Shown: positions 25,266 through 35,228, counted from the stretch's first letter. The stretch is 64,000 nt of DNA from Lysobacter enzymogenes (GCF_017355525.1 NZ_CP067395.1:1488001-1552000), one strand, 5' to 3'. Notes: a model not told the origin generated them from the letters alone. Numbers and translations are program-made.

Positions 25266-25604
25266 TCACCAATCGCGCGTCGCGATCAGTTCCTCGTAAT
25301 CCGCCTCGAATCCATACGCCTTGGCGACGACCCCGAAATCCTCGCCGATGTTCTCGCGCGCCGCGGTCTCGATCTCGCTGTCGTGTTCGTAGAACTCCTC
25401 GGCGAGTCGGTTGAACTCGTCGGTCGCCGCATGGGTCAGCACGTACAGCGCCTCGAGCGACTGCGGCTGTTGCGCTTCGATGGCCTCGCACAGGCGGATC
25501 AGGATCTGCCGCCCCTTCTGCACCAGCGGCGGCGGAAAGTACGCGTCGCGCTGCATGTAGGCGAGGAAGTCGTAGTGCTGCAACTGCGGGTTGGCGATGC
25601 TCAT
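25266..25604 (-). CDS. DUF5713-like protein
   Basis: 112 residues from ATG 25604. Helical protein with YDFLAYMQRDAYFPPPLVQKG, RLCEAIEAQQPQSLEALYVL and an acidic C-terminus (EFYEHDSEIETAARENIGED). Motif order resembles DUF5713 proteins. Function unknown. A much longer open frame runs upstream through tRNA genes and is not a coding sequence. Confidence 0.7.
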   Translation of the reverse strand: MSIANPQLQHYDFLAYMQRDAYFPPPLVQKGRQILIRLCEAIEAQQPQSLEALYVLTHAATDEFNRLAEEFYEHDSEIETAARENIGEDFGVVAKAYGFEADYEELIATRDW

Positions 25605-25702
25605 GCGGCGGTCCTTGCTGGGAGTCGGATGGCGCCGACGCGGAACGCGTCGATGCGCCGACGCGAGCATACGCCGCCGCGATCGCACCAGGCGCGCGCG
25701 CA

Positions 25703-25734
25703 AAGAAAAAGCGGCCGGCTTGCGCCGACCGCTT
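25703..25734 (-). terminator. Intrinsic terminator after the last tRNA-Gly
   Basis: Read on the minus strand, AAGCGGTCGGC and GCCGGCCGCTT form an 11-bp stem with a GCAA loop, followed by TTTTTCTTT. It lies 39 bp downstream of the 25774-25849 tRNA. Confidence 0.85.
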
Positions 25735-25773
25735 CGTTTGCTGCTTGTGCGCCGCCGAAGCGCCGCATCGGAT

Positions 25774-25849
<76 letters not shown>

Positions 25850-25893
25850 TGATTTTTCGCCTACCCCGTCGCGGATCCAAGACCCGTTCGGGG

Positions 25894-25926
25894 AAAGAAA
25901 AGGCGACCGGCCGGGCCGGACGCCTT
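25894..25926 (-). terminator. Intrinsic terminator between the second and third tRNA-Gly
   Basis: On the minus strand AAGGCGTCCGGC pairs with GCCGGTCGCCTT (one mismatch), followed by a T run (TTTTCTTT). It resembles the terminator at 25703-25734, suggesting the tRNA plus terminator was duplicated as a unit. Confidence 0.75.
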
Positions 25927-25963
25927 GGGTGCCGCGGATGCGCCGCCGTGGCGGACATCGATC

Positions 25964-26039
<76 letters not shown>

Positions 26040-26083
26040 TGATTTTTTCGACTCCGGCGATGCTGCCGCCGAGGTCGCGAATT

Positions 26084-26157
26084 TGGAGGCCGAGGTCGGA
26101 ATTGAACCGGCGTACGCGGATTTGCAGTCCGCTGCATAACCACTCTGCCACCCGGCC
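26084..26157 (-). tRNA. tRNA-Cys(GCA)
   Basis: 74 bases with CCA. Acceptor arm GGCCGGG/CTCGGCC (one G-U), anticodon loop CTGCAAA (GCA), T arm CCGGTTCAATTCCGA-type. Order Gly-Cys after pgsA matches the conserved uvrC-pgsA-glyW-cysT arrangement of gammaproteobacteria. Confidence 0.97.
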
Positions 26158-26232
26158 GGTGACGTCGACACATGTTGCCTTAACACTACGACGGCTGGCA
26201 ATCCCGAATAGCTTCGACTGCCGACCTTCGTC

Positions 26233-26261
26233 AAAAAAACAAACCCCCGCGAGGGGGTTTG
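26233..26261 (-). terminator. Intrinsic terminator between first tRNA-Gly and tRNA-Cys
   Basis: Read on the minus strand, AAACCCCC-TCGC-GGGGGTTT is followed by GTTTTTTT. It should end the transcript of the first tRNA-Gly before tRNA-Cys. Confidence 0.9.
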
Positions 26262-26298
26262 ATTTCAAGACATTCGCATTACCGAACGACTTTGAATC

Positions 26299-26374
<76 letters not shown>

Positions 26375-26516
26375 AGAGGAAGCGATATTTTAGGCATCGA
26401 AAGAAAACTGTCAACTGCTTCCTTAACGCGGCCCCGGGATGCTCGCGAGCGTCCCGTCCCCTGCCCTGGCAGCGGCCCGCAGGCCGCAATGGCGCAAAAC
26501 GGGCCCGGCCGGAGGA

Positions 26517-27089
26517 TCAGCGCGGCCCGCTGGTGTCGGCGCGCATGATCGGCCAGGCCGCGCGCAGGTAGGCCAGGCCCGACCACAGGGTCAGCAGCGC
26601 CGCGGCCGCCAGCAGCCATTCGCCGATCTGGAACACCGGCAGGCCGAGGATGCGTTCCTGATACAGCAGGCAGACCAGCGCGACCATCTGCACGATGGTC
26701 TTGATCTTGCCGATCGCGGCGACTTTGACCGCGGCGCGCTGGCCGAGCTCGGCCATCCACTCGCGCAGCGCCGACACCGCGATCTCGCGGCCGACGATGA
26801 CCGCGGCCCACAGCGTCATCCACACGGTCGGGTGCTTCTGCACGATCAGCAGCAGGGCCACCGCGACCATGAGCTTGTCGGCGACCGGGTCGAGGAAGGC
26901 GCCGAACGCCGAATACTGGTCGTAGCGGCGGGCGATCCAGCCGTCGAGCCAGTCGGTGATCGAGGCGAAGGCGAAAATGAACGCGGCCGCGAAGTTGGTC
27001 CAGGTGTAATCCAGGAAGAACACCACCACCAGCACCGGGATCAGCACGATCCGCGCCAGGGTCAGCATGGTGGGTATGGTCAACTTCAT
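26517..27089 (-). CDS. pgsA: CDP-diacylglycerol-glycerol-3-phosphate 3-phosphatidyltransferase
   Basis: 190 residues. Makes phosphatidylglycerol phosphate in the inner membrane. The CDP-alcohol phosphotransferase motif is complete in DWLDGWIARRYDQYSAFGAF then LDPVADK (D-x2-DG-x2-AR-x8-G-x3-D-x3-D). Four membrane segments. Its start overlaps the uvrC stop by 4 bp, the classical uvrC-pgsA coupling, and tRNA genes follow. Confidence 0.97.
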   Translation of the reverse strand: MKLTIPTMLTLARIVLIPVLVVVFFLDYTWTNFAAAFIFAFASITDWLDGWIARRYDQYSAFGAFLDPVADKLMVAVALLLIVQKHPTVWMTLWAAVIVGREIAVSALREWMAELGQRAAVKVAAIGKIKTIVQMVALVCLLYQERILGLPVFQIGEWLLAAAALLTLWSGLAYLRAAWPIMRADTSGPR

Positions 27090-29107
27090 CCTTCGCTCCG
27101 CTTGGGTTCCGCCGGCCCGGCGGCCGTGCGCTGCTTGCCGCCCTTGCCCGCCTTGGGGGCGGCCGCGGGCGTTGCCGGGACCGCGGCGGCGGCCTCGTCC
27201 GGCGCGTCCAGCCCGTGCAGGGCGGCGTAGATGCGCTCGGCCAAGGCCTCGTTGACGCCCTCGACCCGGGAAATTTCTTCGACCCCGGCCGCCTTGAGCC
27301 CGCCGAGGCCGCCGAAATGCCGCAACAGATTAGCGCGTCGGCGCGGCCCGATGCCGGGAATGTCCTCCAGCCTACTGCTGTTGCGCGCCTTCTGCCGGCG
27401 TCCGCGGTGGCCGGTGATGGCGAAACGGTGCGCCTCGTCGCGGACCTGCTGGACCAGTTGCAGCGCCGGCGACTCGGCGCCGGGGTGGACCGTGCGCCCG
27501 TCGGGCAGCAGCAGTTCCTCGTCGCCGGGGCGCCGCGCCGGGCCCTTGGCCACGCCGACCAGGATCACCCCGTCCACGCCGAGCTCGTCCAGCGCCGCGC
27601 GCGCCTGCGCGACCTGGCCGGCGCCGCCGTCGATCAGCAGCACGTCGGGCATGACTCCGTCTTCCTCGACCGCACGGCGGAAGCGCCGGGCGATGGCCTG
27701 GTTCATCGCCGCGTAGTCGTCGCCCTCGGTGATGCCGGCGATGTTGTAGCGGCGGTACTGGCCGCGCACCGGGCCCTGCGAATCGAACACCACGCACGAG
27801 GCCACGGTGGCCTCGCCCATGGTGTGGCTGATGTCGAAGCATTCGATGCGCTGCGGCAGCGCCGGCATCTTCAGCAGGTCGCGCAGCGCTTCGGCGCGGG
27901 CCAGCTGGGCGGCGTGGCTGGTCATTTCGGTGGCCAGCGCCATCTCGGCGTTGCGCCGGGCCAGATCGAGGTAGCCGGCGCGTTCGCCGCGCACGTTGCT
28001 CTTGATCTGCACGCGGCGTTCGCCGGCGGCGGAGAAGGCCTGTTCGAACAGTTCGCGGTCGGGCAAGTCGCGGTCGAGCACGATCTCGCCCGGCGGGGTC
28101 TGTTCGCCGTAGTACTGCGAAATGAAGGCGGTCAGCACTTCCTCGGGATTGTCGCTGCCGCGGGTCTGCGGGAAGAACGCGCGGGTGCCGAGGTTGCGGC
28201 CGTCGCGGAACGCCAGCAGCAGCACGCAGGCGGCGGCGCCGGACATCGCCAGCGCGAGCACGTCGAGGTCGGCGGCGCGGCCGTCGACGTATTGGCGCGC
28301 CTGCAGGCTGCGGATGCTGGCGATCAGGTCGCGCAGGCGCGCGGCGTCTTCGAAGTCGAGGCGCGCGCTGGAGGCTTCCATGTCGCGGCCGAGTTCGTCG
28401 GTGAGCTCGTCGCTGCGGCCTTCCAGGAACAGGCCGGAACGGCGCACGCTCTCGGCGTAGTCGCGCGCCGCGACCAGGCCGACGCAGGGCGCGCTGCAGC
28501 GGCCGATCTGGTGCTGCAGGCACGGCCGCGAGCGGTTGCGGAACACGCTGTCCTCGCAGCTGCGCAGGCGGAACAGCTTGTGCATCAGGTTCAGCGTGTC
28601 GCGCACCGCGCCGACGCTGGCGTAGGGGCCGAAGTAGCGCCCGGCGACCGCGCGCGGGCCGCGGTGCATGGCGATGCGCGGCCACGCCTCGCTGGTCATC
28701 AGCACGTAGGGATAGCTCTTGTCGTCGCGCAGCAGCACGTTGTAGCGCGGCTTGAGCGACTTGATCAGCTGGTTTTCCAGGATCAGCGCTTCGGCCTCGG
28801 TGCGGGTGACCGTGACTTCCATGCGCACGGTCTGCGCCAGCATCGACATGATCCGCGCCGACTTCGGCGTGGCGTTGAAATAGCTGGAGACGCGGTTCTT
28901 GAGCGCGCCGGCCTTGCCGACGTAGAGCGCCTTGTCGTCGACGCCGAGCATGCGGTAGACGCCGGGCGCGGTGCTCAGCTGCTTGACGAAGGCCTTGCCG
29001 TCGAACGGCACGGGCTTGGCGGGCGCGGGCTTGGCCGGTGCGTCGTCGGCCGGCGCGGCGGCGTCGGGCGCGGGCTGGGCGTTCGCGTCGGGCAGGTCGG
29101 CGCTCAT
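27086..29107 (-). CDS. uvrC: Excinuclease ABC subunit C
   Basis: 673 residues from ATG 29107. Makes both incisions in nucleotide excision repair with UvrAB. An Ala/Pro-rich tail of about 35 residues precedes the GIY-YIG nuclease (APGVYRMLG, ALYVGKAG). Then come a UVR motif, the RNase H-like endonuclease (ECFDISHTMGE, VLLIDGGAGQ) and a C-terminal helix-hairpin-helix pair (LEDIPGIGPRRRANLL). Longer than the usual 610 because of low-complexity tails at both ends. An upstream extension to 29413 lacks similarity. Confidence 0.97.
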   Translation of the reverse strand: MSADLPDANAQPAPDAAAPADDAPAKPAPAKPVPFDGKAFVKQLSTAPGVYRMLGVDDKALYVGKAGALKNRVSSYFNATPKSARIMSMLAQTVRMEVTVTRTEAEALILENQLIKSLKPRYNVLLRDDKSYPYVLMTSEAWPRIAMHRGPRAVAGRYFGPYASVGAVRDTLNLMHKLFRLRSCEDSVFRNRSRPCLQHQIGRCSAPCVGLVAARDYAESVRRSGLFLEGRSDELTDELGRDMEASSARLDFEDAARLRDLIASIRSLQARQYVDGRAADLDVLALAMSGAAACVLLLAFRDGRNLGTRAFFPQTRGSDNPEEVLTAFISQYYGEQTPPGEIVLDRDLPDRELFEQAFSAAGERRVQIKSNVRGERAGYLDLARRNAEMALATEMTSHAAQLARAEALRDLLKMPALPQRIECFDISHTMGEATVASCVVFDSQGPVRGQYRRYNIAGITEGDDYAAMNQAIARRFRRAVEEDGVMPDVLLIDGGAGQVAQARAALDELGVDGVILVGVAKGPARRPGDEELLLPDGRTVHPGAESPALQLVQQVRDEAHRFAITGHRGRRQKARNSSRLEDIPGIGPRRRANLLRHFGGLGGLKAAGVEEISRVEGVNEALAERIYAALHGLDAPDEAAAAVPATPAAAPKAGKGGKQRTAAGPAEPKRSEG

Positions 29108-29610
29108 GCGCGTGCGCCTCGCGCGGCGGCCGCGACGCGGGCGCGCGGCGACGCGGCCGCGGCGAAGCGACGGGACGAAGGCGGGCAAGCGGTGGCGGGC
29201 GTCGCGGTTGAAAGCATCGGCGGCGGCTGGCGGCCGGCGCTGCGGCCGGCGAATCGGGGCAGGAACTGAATTGGGTCGATTATGCGCGAGCGCAAGGGCC
29301 GGCGATGGGATGGACGGCTGAATGCGCCAGCGCGGCAAGGCGCCGGGGCGTTGCGGTTCGAGCCGGCATGTCGCGCCGGGATCGCAACCGGATCGGACAG
29401 TGTCGGGCCTCAAGGCGCTCCGGCAAGAACGCCGGCGGCGTCAGGCTCGACGGTTTTCCGACTGACGAGGAGCAGCCGCGCCGCCCCTTGTGGGAGGGGC
29501 TTGAGGCCCGACGTCGTTCGGTCGGGCGCGAGGATCTGGCCGGAAAGCGTCAGGCCCGACGGACCTCTGCAAGGCAGCGGAAGCATCGGGGGCAAAGCCC
29601 CGCGGCGCGA
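29108..29610. repeat. 503-bp gap with a GTGGGAGGGGC repeat
   Basis: No gene is supported between uvrC and the phosphatase gene. At 29488-29513 there is a direct copy of the repeat seen at 451-474 (TTGTGGGAGGGGCTTGAGG). GCCCGACG motifs nearby (29505-29580) form partial palindromes with it. The rest is featureless GC-rich DNA that must carry the uvrC promoter. Confidence 0.6.
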
Positions 29611-30087
29611 TCAGCGCTGCTGCAACTCGCGGCGCAGTCGCGCGATCGCCCCGTCGGCCGCGCGGTCGAGCAGTTGGAACACATGCTCGAACTGGGCCGC
29701 GCCGCCGGTGTAGGGATCGGGAACCTCGCCTTCGTGTTCGCTGCCGCACCAGTCCAGCAGCAACGCGCTGCGCGCGGTCGCGTCCGCGGGCGCGCGGGCG
29801 CGGACGTCGCGCAGGTTGGCGCGGTCGGCGCACAGCAGCCAGTCGCATTCGCGGTAGTCGGCGGCGGCGAGCTGGCGCGCGCGCAGGCCGGAGATGTCGA
29901 TGCCGTGCTGCGCGGCGTTGGCGATCGAGCGCCGGTCCGGCGGTTCGCCGACATGCCAGTCGCCGGTGCCGGCCGAATCCAGTTCGATCAAGCCGCGCAG
30001 CGACGAGGCCTCGATGCGCGCGCGCAGCACGCCCTCGGCGACCGGCGAGCGGCAGATGTTGCCCAGGCACACCACCAGCAGGCGCAC
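29611..30087 (-). CDS. Low-molecular-weight protein tyrosine phosphatase
   Basis: 158 residues. The catalytic P-loop CLGNICRSP (Cys7, Arg13) opens the protein, and the general acid lies in EVPDPYTGG. In Gram-negative bacteria such enzymes often control tyrosine kinases of exopolysaccharide export. Starts 3 bp after the kdsB stop, so it is probably co-transcribed with kdsB. Confidence 0.93.
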   Translation of the reverse strand: MRLLVVCLGNICRSPVAEGVLRARIEASSLRGLIELDSAGTGDWHVGEPPDRRSIANAAQHGIDISGLRARQLAAADYRECDWLLCADRANLRDVRARAPADATARSALLLDWCGSEHEGEVPDPYTGGAAQFEHVFQLLDRAADGAIARLRRELQQR

Positions 30088-30090
30088 GGC

Positions 30091-30906
30091 TTACGTTCCT
30101 TCGTCGGCGGCGCCCTGCCCGGCCGCAGTCGCAGCGGCCGCGCCTTGCGCGGCCAGGAAGGCTTCGGCGCGGGCCAGGTCCTCGGGCGTGTCGACGCCGG
30201 GCGGGAACGCCTCGGGCGCGATGCCCACGGCGATGCGGAAACCGGCTTCGAGCGCGCGCAGCTGTTCCAGCGATTCGATCTGCTCCAGCCGGCCCGGCCG
30301 CATCTTGGCGAACTTGCGCAGGAAGCCGGCGCGGTAGCCGTAGATGCCGATGTGGCGCAGCCATTCGCCGCCGCCGGGCATGCGCTCGCGGTCCTTGGCG
30401 AAAGCGTCGCGCGGCCACGGGATCGGCGCGCGGCTGAAGTACAGCGCGTCGCCGTTGCCGGCGCGCACCAGCTTGACCGCGTTGGGATCGAACAGGGTTT
30501 CGACCTCGGTGACCGCGACCGCGAGGGTCGACATCTCGGCGCCGCTGTCGCGCAAGGCGTCGGCGACGGCGACGATGCCGGCGGCGGGCGCGAACGGTTC
30601 GTCGCCCTGCAGGTTGACCACCACGGTGTCGTCGCGCCAGCCGGCGATGTCGGCGCATTCGGCGAGGCGATCGGTGCCGGAGGCGTGGTCGGGCGAGGTC
30701 ATCGCCACCTGCACGCCGCTGTCCTTGAGCGCGGCGGCGATGCGCTCGTCGTCGGTGGCGATCCACACCTCGCGCGCGCCGGCGGCGAGCGCGCGGCGGG
30801 CGACGTGCAGCACCAGCGGCTCGCCGGCGAGTGCGCGCAGCGGCTTGCCGGGCAGGCGCGAGGCGGCGTAGCGGGCGGGGATGGCGACGACGAAGTCCTG
30901 GCTCAT
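30091..30906 (-). CDS. kdsB: 3-deoxy-manno-octulosonate cytidylyltransferase (CMP-KDO synthetase)
   Basis: 271 residues. Activates KDO with CTP for lipid A-core assembly. Motifs [30 protein letters not shown] and HIGIYGYR are diagnostic. The C-terminus has about 15 extra Ala-rich residues. Starts 31 bp downstream of a 6 x 7 bp tandem repeat (30937-30978) that lies in its leader or promoter. Confidence 0.97.
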   Translation of the reverse strand: MSQDFVVAIPARYAASRLPGKPLRALAGEPLVLHVARRALAAGAREVWIATDDERIAAALKDSGVQVAMTSPDHASGTDRLAECADIAGWRDDTVVVNLQGDEPFAPAAGIVAVADALRDSGAEMSTLAVAVTEVETLFDPNAVKLVRAGNGDALYFSRAPIPWPRDAFAKDRERMPGGGEWLRHIGIYGYRAGFLRKFAKMRPGRLEQIESLEQLRALEAGFRIAVGIAPEAFPPGVDTPEDLARAEAFLAAQGAAAATAAGQGAADEGT

Positions 30907-30936
30907 GGTTGGCTCCGGAACGGTGGGGCGTGCGGC

Positions 30937-30978
30937 GTGATGCGTGATGCGTGATGCGTGATGCGTGATGCGTGATGC
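30937..30978. repeat. Heptanucleotide tandem repeat (GTGATGC)6 upstream of kdsB
   Basis: Six perfect copies of GTGATGC (GCATCAC on the kdsB strand), 42 bp in all, ending 31 bp before the kdsB ATG. Perfect short tandem repeats in a promoter or leader can change copy number by slippage and so alter expression. Confidence 0.95.
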
Positions 30979-31042
30979 GAGTATCGCGGACGGGGCGTGA
31001 CGGCGACGCGGGATGGCGGCAGCGGCGCGGCAGGCGTGGTGT

Positions 31043-31107
31043 CGCGGTCGCAGCTCGCGCAGCTCCTACAGGCAGCTTATGCAGGAGCGGCGCGAGCTGC
31101 GACCGCG
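31043..31107. repeat. Inverted GTAGGAGC-type repeat pair
   Basis: Arms CGCGGTCGCAGCTCGCG and CGCGAGCTGCGACCGCG are inverse copies, with CAGCTCCTACA and TGCAGGAGCGG inside them. Same family as the element at 6474-6633 but with a short centre. Lies just after the lpxK stop and could form a terminator-like hairpin. Confidence 0.8.
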
Positions 31108-31124
31108 CCGATCCAGCTACGGCG

Positions 31125-32162
31125 TCACTTGGCTTTGAACGCCTGCAGCTTGTCCAACAGCGACACCCAGAACGCCTCGGGCAGTTCCGCGCGCACCGGC
31201 ACGCTGTAGTACGACTCCGGATCGAACCCGCCCTGCCCGTCCAGCGGGATCTTGACCGCGTCCTTCTCGGTCATCAGCACCGGCAGCTTGCTGCCGAACG
31301 CGAAATCGGCGGCGCCGTAACGGTGATGGTCGGGAAACGCGTGCGGGACGACGGCGATGCCGTGGCCGCGCAGCATCGCGAAATAGCGCTCCGGATCGCC
31401 GATGCCGGCGACCGCGTGCACGCGCTTGCCGGCGAACGCGTCGAGCCGCAGCGGACGCGCGCCGAGCAAAGGCTGGGCCTGGTCGGCGATCAACCGCATC
31501 GGCCATTCGCCGAAGCCGGCGTTGGCCGCGGCTTCGCCGGCCGCGGGCGCGGGCAGGTTGACCACGCGGAAGTCGCACTGCGCGCCGCGTTCGGGCGGTT
31601 CGCGCAACGGGCCGGCCGGCAGCAACTGGCCGTTGCCGTAGCGGCGGCGGCCGTCGACCACTTCGATTTCGATGTCGCGCGCCAGCCGGTAATGCTGCAG
31701 GCCGTCGTCGCAGACCACGATGTCGCAGCCGGCCTCGGCCAGCGCGCGCGCAGCGCTGGCGCGGTCGCGGTCGGCGCGAACCTTGGCGCCGGTGCGGCGC
31801 GCGATCAGCACCGGTTCGTCGCCGCCGGCGCGCGCGTCGGTGTCGCGCTCGACCCACAGCGACGCCGCGGCGTCGTCGCGGCCGTAGCCGCGGGTCGCCA
31901 CGCCGGGGTTCCAGCCTTCCTGCTTCAGGCGCTGGACCAGGGCGATGGTCAGCGGCGTCTTGCCGGCGCCGCCGGCGGTGATGTTGCCGACCACGATCAC
32001 CGGCACGCCCGGATGGCGCCGGCGCTTGAGCCCCTTGCGATACAGGCCGCGGCGAAAACCGGTGACCGCGGCGTAGAGCGCGGCGAGCAGGCGCGCATGC
32101 GCCGGCACCGCGCTGTCGTCGTACCAATAAGCGGGCGGGCCGCCGCGGCGTTCGGCGCTCAT
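31125..32162 (-). CDS. lpxK: Tetraacyldisaccharide 4'-kinase
   Basis: 345 residues from ATG 32162. Phosphorylates the 4' position of the lipid A precursor at the inner membrane. P-loop [13 protein letters not shown] near residue 60, GYGRDD, and [12 protein letters not shown] are family signatures. The frame is open to 32291 but the extra residues are Arg/Cys repeats encoded by the 32212-32271 tandem repeat and are not part of the enzyme. Lies downstream of msbA as is usual. Confidence 0.96.
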   Translation of the reverse strand: MSAERRGGPPAYWYDDSAVPAHARLLAALYAAVTGFRRGLYRKGLKRRRHPGVPVIVVGNITAGGAGKTPLTIALVQRLKQEGWNPGVATRGYGRDDAAASLWVERDTDARAGGDEPVLIARRTGAKVRADRDRASAARALAEAGCDIVVCDDGLQHYRLARDIEIEVVDGRRRYGNGQLLPAGPLREPPERGAQCDFRVVNLPAPAAGEAAANAGFGEWPMRLIADQAQPLLGARPLRLDAFAGKRVHAVAGIGDPERYFAMLRGHGIAVVPHAFPDHHRYGAADFAFGSKLPVLMTEKDAVKIPLDGQGGFDPESYYSVPVRAELPEAFWVSLLDKLQAFKAK

Positions 32163-32211
32163 CGGCGCAGGTCCGGGTTGGCGGCGTCCGCGGCCGCGGC
32201 GCGGCTCGGAA

Positions 32212-32271
32212 ACACATGACTCGCAAACACACGACTCGCAACAACGCGACTCGCAGCGACGCGGCTCGCGG
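32212..32271. repeat. Four imperfect 15-bp tandem repeats between msbA and lpxK
   Basis: Units 32212-32226, 32227-32241, 32242-32256 and 32257-32271 share the pattern (a/c)(c/a)ac(a/g)(c/t)G(A/G)CTCGC. The first two units differ at one base; the last is most degraded. 163 bp separate msbA and lpxK, unusually long for this gene pair, and the repeats explain part of it. Confidence 0.8.
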
Positions 32272-32325
32272 CGGCAGCGATCGCGGCGCACACAACGCCG
32301 CCGCTGTGGAGCTTGGCGACGGCCT

Positions 32326-34080
32326 TCATTCGGCCTCGCGGAACTGCATGCGGTGCAGATGCGCGTACAGCCCGCCCTGGGCGAGCAGTTCGCTGTGCGA
32401 GCCGCGTTCGACGATCCGGCCCTGGTCCATCACCAGCACCTGATCGGCATGCTCGATCGTCGACAGACGATGGGCGATGACCAGCGTGGTGCGGTCGGGC
32501 ATCAACCGCTCCAGCGCGTCCTGCACCAAGCGTTCGGACTCGGTGTCGAGCGCGGCGGTGGCTTCGTCGAGGATCAGGATCGGCGCGTCCTTGAGCATCG
32601 CGCGGGCGATCGCCAGGCGCTGGCGCTGGCCGCCGGAGAGCTTGCCGCCCTTGGCGCCGATCGCGGCGTCGAGACGGTCGGGCAGCTTGTCGACGAACTC
32701 GGCGGCGTTGGCGCCCTGGATCGCGCGCTCCAGCGTGGCCGCATCGACGCCCTGCATTTCGCCGTAAGCCACGTTGGCCGCGATGGTGCCGTCGAACAGC
32801 ATCACCTGCTGGCCGACCAGGGCGATCTGGCGCCGTAGGTCGGCGAGCTTGTAATCGGTGAGGCTGTGGCCGTCGAGCAGGATCTGCCCGGACTCAGGAT
32901 CGTAGAAGCGCGGAATCAGCTTGATCAGGCTGGACTTGCCGCTGCCGGAGCGGCCGACGATGGCGGTGACCGTGCCGGGCCGGGCGACGAAGCTGATGTC
33001 GGCCAGCGCCGGACGGTCCTGGCCCGGATAGCGCGCGGTGACCTCGCGGAACTCGATCAGCCCGCGGCTGCGCGCGAGCTCGCGGCTGCCGCTGTCGGGC
33101 TCCTCGGCCGCGTCGAGCACCTCGAACAGGCGCTCGGCCGAGGCCACGCCGCGCTGGAGCATGTTCTGCACGTTGGTGAGCTGGCGCAGGTTCGGGATCA
33201 TCGCCATCATCGCCATCATCAGCGCGACGAAGCCGCCGGCGCTCAGGCGCCCGTTGAAGGCTTCGTAGCCGGCCACGAACAACAGCACCGCCAGGCCGAT
33301 CGAACCCATCAGCTGGACCATCGCCGAGGCGATGCTGCGGGTGGATTCGACCTTGAGGCTGAGTTTGAGGTAATGGTCGGCGATCGAGCGGTAACGCGCC
33401 AGTTCGGACTGTTGCGCGCCGTAGACCTTCACTTCCTGCTGGTTCGACAGGCTCTGGTCGGCGGCCAGCAGCAGTTCCGCGCCGCTCTCCTGGATGCGGT
33501 GGCTGATGCGGCGATAGCGCCGGCCGACCTTGTCCATGACCCAGGCCAGCGGCGGCGCCACCACCAGCACCGCCAGCGTCACCTGCCAGCTGGTCCAGAT
33601 CATCACCGCGAGCAGGCCCAGCGCCTGGGTCGACTGCTGCACCATGACCTTGAGCGCATCGACCGAAGCCTGCGCGACCTGGTCGCTGTCCGAGCCCAGC
33701 CGCACCAGCATCGACGGCACCGGCTCGGTGTCGAAGCGCGAACCCGGCAGGCGCAGGTATTTGGCCAGCACTTGCACGCGCAGGTCGCGGGCGACGCCGC
33801 GCCCGGACTTGGCCATGTAGTAATCGGTGATGTAGCCGGCGATGCCGCGCAGCACGAACAGGCCGACGATGGTCAGCGGCAGCCAGATCGCGATCCGCTC
33901 GTTCTTGGCGATGAAGGTCTGGTTGATGACCGGTTCCATCAACTTGGTGAAGCCCGCGCCGGCGGCGGCCTCGATCAGCATGCCGATCACCGCCAGCCAC
34001 AGCAGGCTGCGATACGGCAGCGCGAAGCGGAGCAGGCGACGGTAGGTCTGCCACGGCGACACGGTCGCGTTCGCCGTCAC
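32326..34080 (-). CDS. msbA: Lipid A/phospholipid flippase ABC transporter
   Basis: 584 residues from a GTG that overlaps the exbD stop (GTGA). Flips lipid A-core across the inner membrane. Six membrane helices (residues 20-320) are followed by an ATPase domain with Walker [10 protein letters not shown], signature [15 protein letters not shown], Walker [13 protein letters not shown] and H-loop VIAHRLST. The same frame stays open far upstream through several genes, which is an effect of high GC. Confidence 0.97.
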   Translation of the reverse strand: MTANATVSPWQTYRRLLRFALPYRSLLWLAVIGMLIEAAAGAGFTKLMEPVINQTFIAKNERIAIWLPLTIVGLFVLRGIAGYITDYYMAKSGRGVARDLRVQVLAKYLRLPGSRFDTEPVPSMLVRLGSDSDQVAQASVDALKVMVQQSTQALGLLAVMIWTSWQVTLAVLVVAPPLAWVMDKVGRRYRRISHRIQESGAELLLAADQSLSNQQEVKVYGAQQSELARYRSIADHYLKLSLKVESTRSIASAMVQLMGSIGLAVLLFVAGYEAFNGRLSAGGFVALMMAMMAMIPNLRQLTNVQNMLQRGVASAERLFEVLDAAEEPDSGSRELARSRGLIEFREVTARYPGQDRPALADISFVARPGTVTAIVGRSGSGKSSLIKLIPRFYDPESGQILLDGHSLTDYKLADLRRQIALVGQQVMLFDGTIAANVAYGEMQGVDAATLERAIQGANAAEFVDKLPDRLDAAIGAKGGKLSGGQRQRLAIARAMLKDAPILILDEATAALDTESERLVQDALERLMPDRTTLVIAHRLSTIEHADQVLVMDQGRIVERGSHSELLAQGGLYAHLHRMQFREAE

Positions 34081-34529
34081 CGCGCGGCCCCCGCGGCGGG
34101 CTTGGCCGCCGACGCCGGCGGCGGCGCGGTGGCGTTCATGATCTTGCGGAAGCCGAGCTGGCCGAGCGCGTCGTAGACGGTGACCACCGCCTGGTACGGC
34201 GTGCGCGCGTCGGCGCGCAGCATCACGGTGCGGTCGCGGTCGTCGCCGGCGACTTCCGCGATCGTGCTTTTCAGCGATTCCAGATCGTCGCGCAGCACCT
34301 CGCGGTCGCCGACGAAATAACGGCCCTCGGCGTTGACCAGCACCACCAGCGCCTTGCTGGCGTCGCCGGACGGTTCGCCGGTGGCGCGCGGCAGCTCGAG
34401 CTTGAGCACCGAGCGCGCGTCGAAGGTGGCGGTGACCACGAAGAAGATGATCAACACCAGGATCACGTCGATCAGCGGGACCAGGTTGATTTCCGGCTCG
34501 TCGTCGGCGCGGTGGTCGCGAATGCGCAT
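34077..34529 (-). CDS. exbD: ExbD/TolR-family proton-channel component
   Basis: 150 residues. One membrane helix (LIDVILVLIIFFVVTATF) with the conserved proton-conducting Asp (LVPLIDV), then a periplasmic domain. Works with the ExbB-like protein encoded 12 bp upstream to energise outer-membrane transport. In Xanthomonadaceae this pair sits before msbA. No tonB is nearby. Confidence 0.95.
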   Translation of the reverse strand: MRIRDHRADDEPEINLVPLIDVILVLIIFFVVTATFDARSVLKLELPRATGEPSGDASKALVVLVNAEGRYFVGDREVLRDDLESLKSTIAEVAGDDRDRTVMLRADARTPYQAVVTVYDALGQLGFRKIMNATAPPPASAAKPAAGAAR

Positions 34530-34541
34530 GCGGGCGGCGCC

Positions 34542-35201
34542 TCAGCCCTGGCCGCCGGCCAGGCGCACCGGACGCGGCTCGCTGGCGCGGCCTTCGCCGG
34601 GGTGCTGCTGCAGCACGTCGACCAGGGCGATGGCCTCGTGCTCCATCGCCACGATGTACTCGGAGATGCGGCCGCGGAACCAGCGGTGCGCCATCAGCGC
34701 CGGGATCGCCACGATCATGCCGGTGGCGGTGCACACCAGCGCCTTGCCGATGCCGCCGGCGAGCTGGTTGACGTCGCCGATGCCGTGGTCGTTGATGACC
34801 AGGAACATCTGGATCATGCCGACCACGGTGCCAAACAGGCCCAGCAGCGGACCGGCGGCGGCGATGGTGCCGAGCGTGTTCAGGTAGCGCTCCATGCGGT
34901 GGACCAGATGCCGGCCGACGTCCTCGATGCGTTCGCGGATTTCCTCGCGCGGTCGGCCGCGCACATCGAGCGCGGCGGCGAGCAGCGCGCCGAGCGGCGC
35001 GGTCGCGCGCAACGACTCGATGTGGGCCGGGTCGAGCTTGCCGCCGGCGGCCCAGGCGCGCACTTCCTGGCCCAGGTTCGGCGGCAGCACGGCGCGCCGG
35101 CGCAGGGTCCACAGCCGCTCGATGATGATCGCCAAGGCCACGGCCGACAGGATCAACAACGGAATCATCGGCCAACCGCCGGCCTTCACCAGTTCCAGCA
35201 C
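34542..35201 (-). CDS. exbB: ExbB/TolQ/MotA-family proton channel protein
   Basis: 219 residues, three membrane segments (about 8-30, 110-135, 150-180). Conserved region ERYLNTLGTIAAAGPLLGLFG TVVGMI-type and QLAGGIGKALVCTATGMIVAI is diagnostic. Forms the channel with ExbD. First gene of exbB-exbD-msbA-lpxK. Confidence 0.95.
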   Translation of the reverse strand: MLELVKAGGWPMIPLLILSAVALAIIIERLWTLRRRAVLPPNLGQEVRAWAAGGKLDPAHIESLRATAPLGALLAAALDVRGRPREEIRERIEDVGRHLVHRMERYLNTLGTIAAAGPLLGLFGTVVGMIQMFLVINDHGIGDVNQLAGGIGKALVCTATGMIVAIPALMAHRWFRGRISEYIVAMEHEAIALVDVLQQHPGEGRASEPRPVRLAGGQG

Positions 35202-35228
35202 TCGCGAACCTCCGGCCCGTGGCCGACT

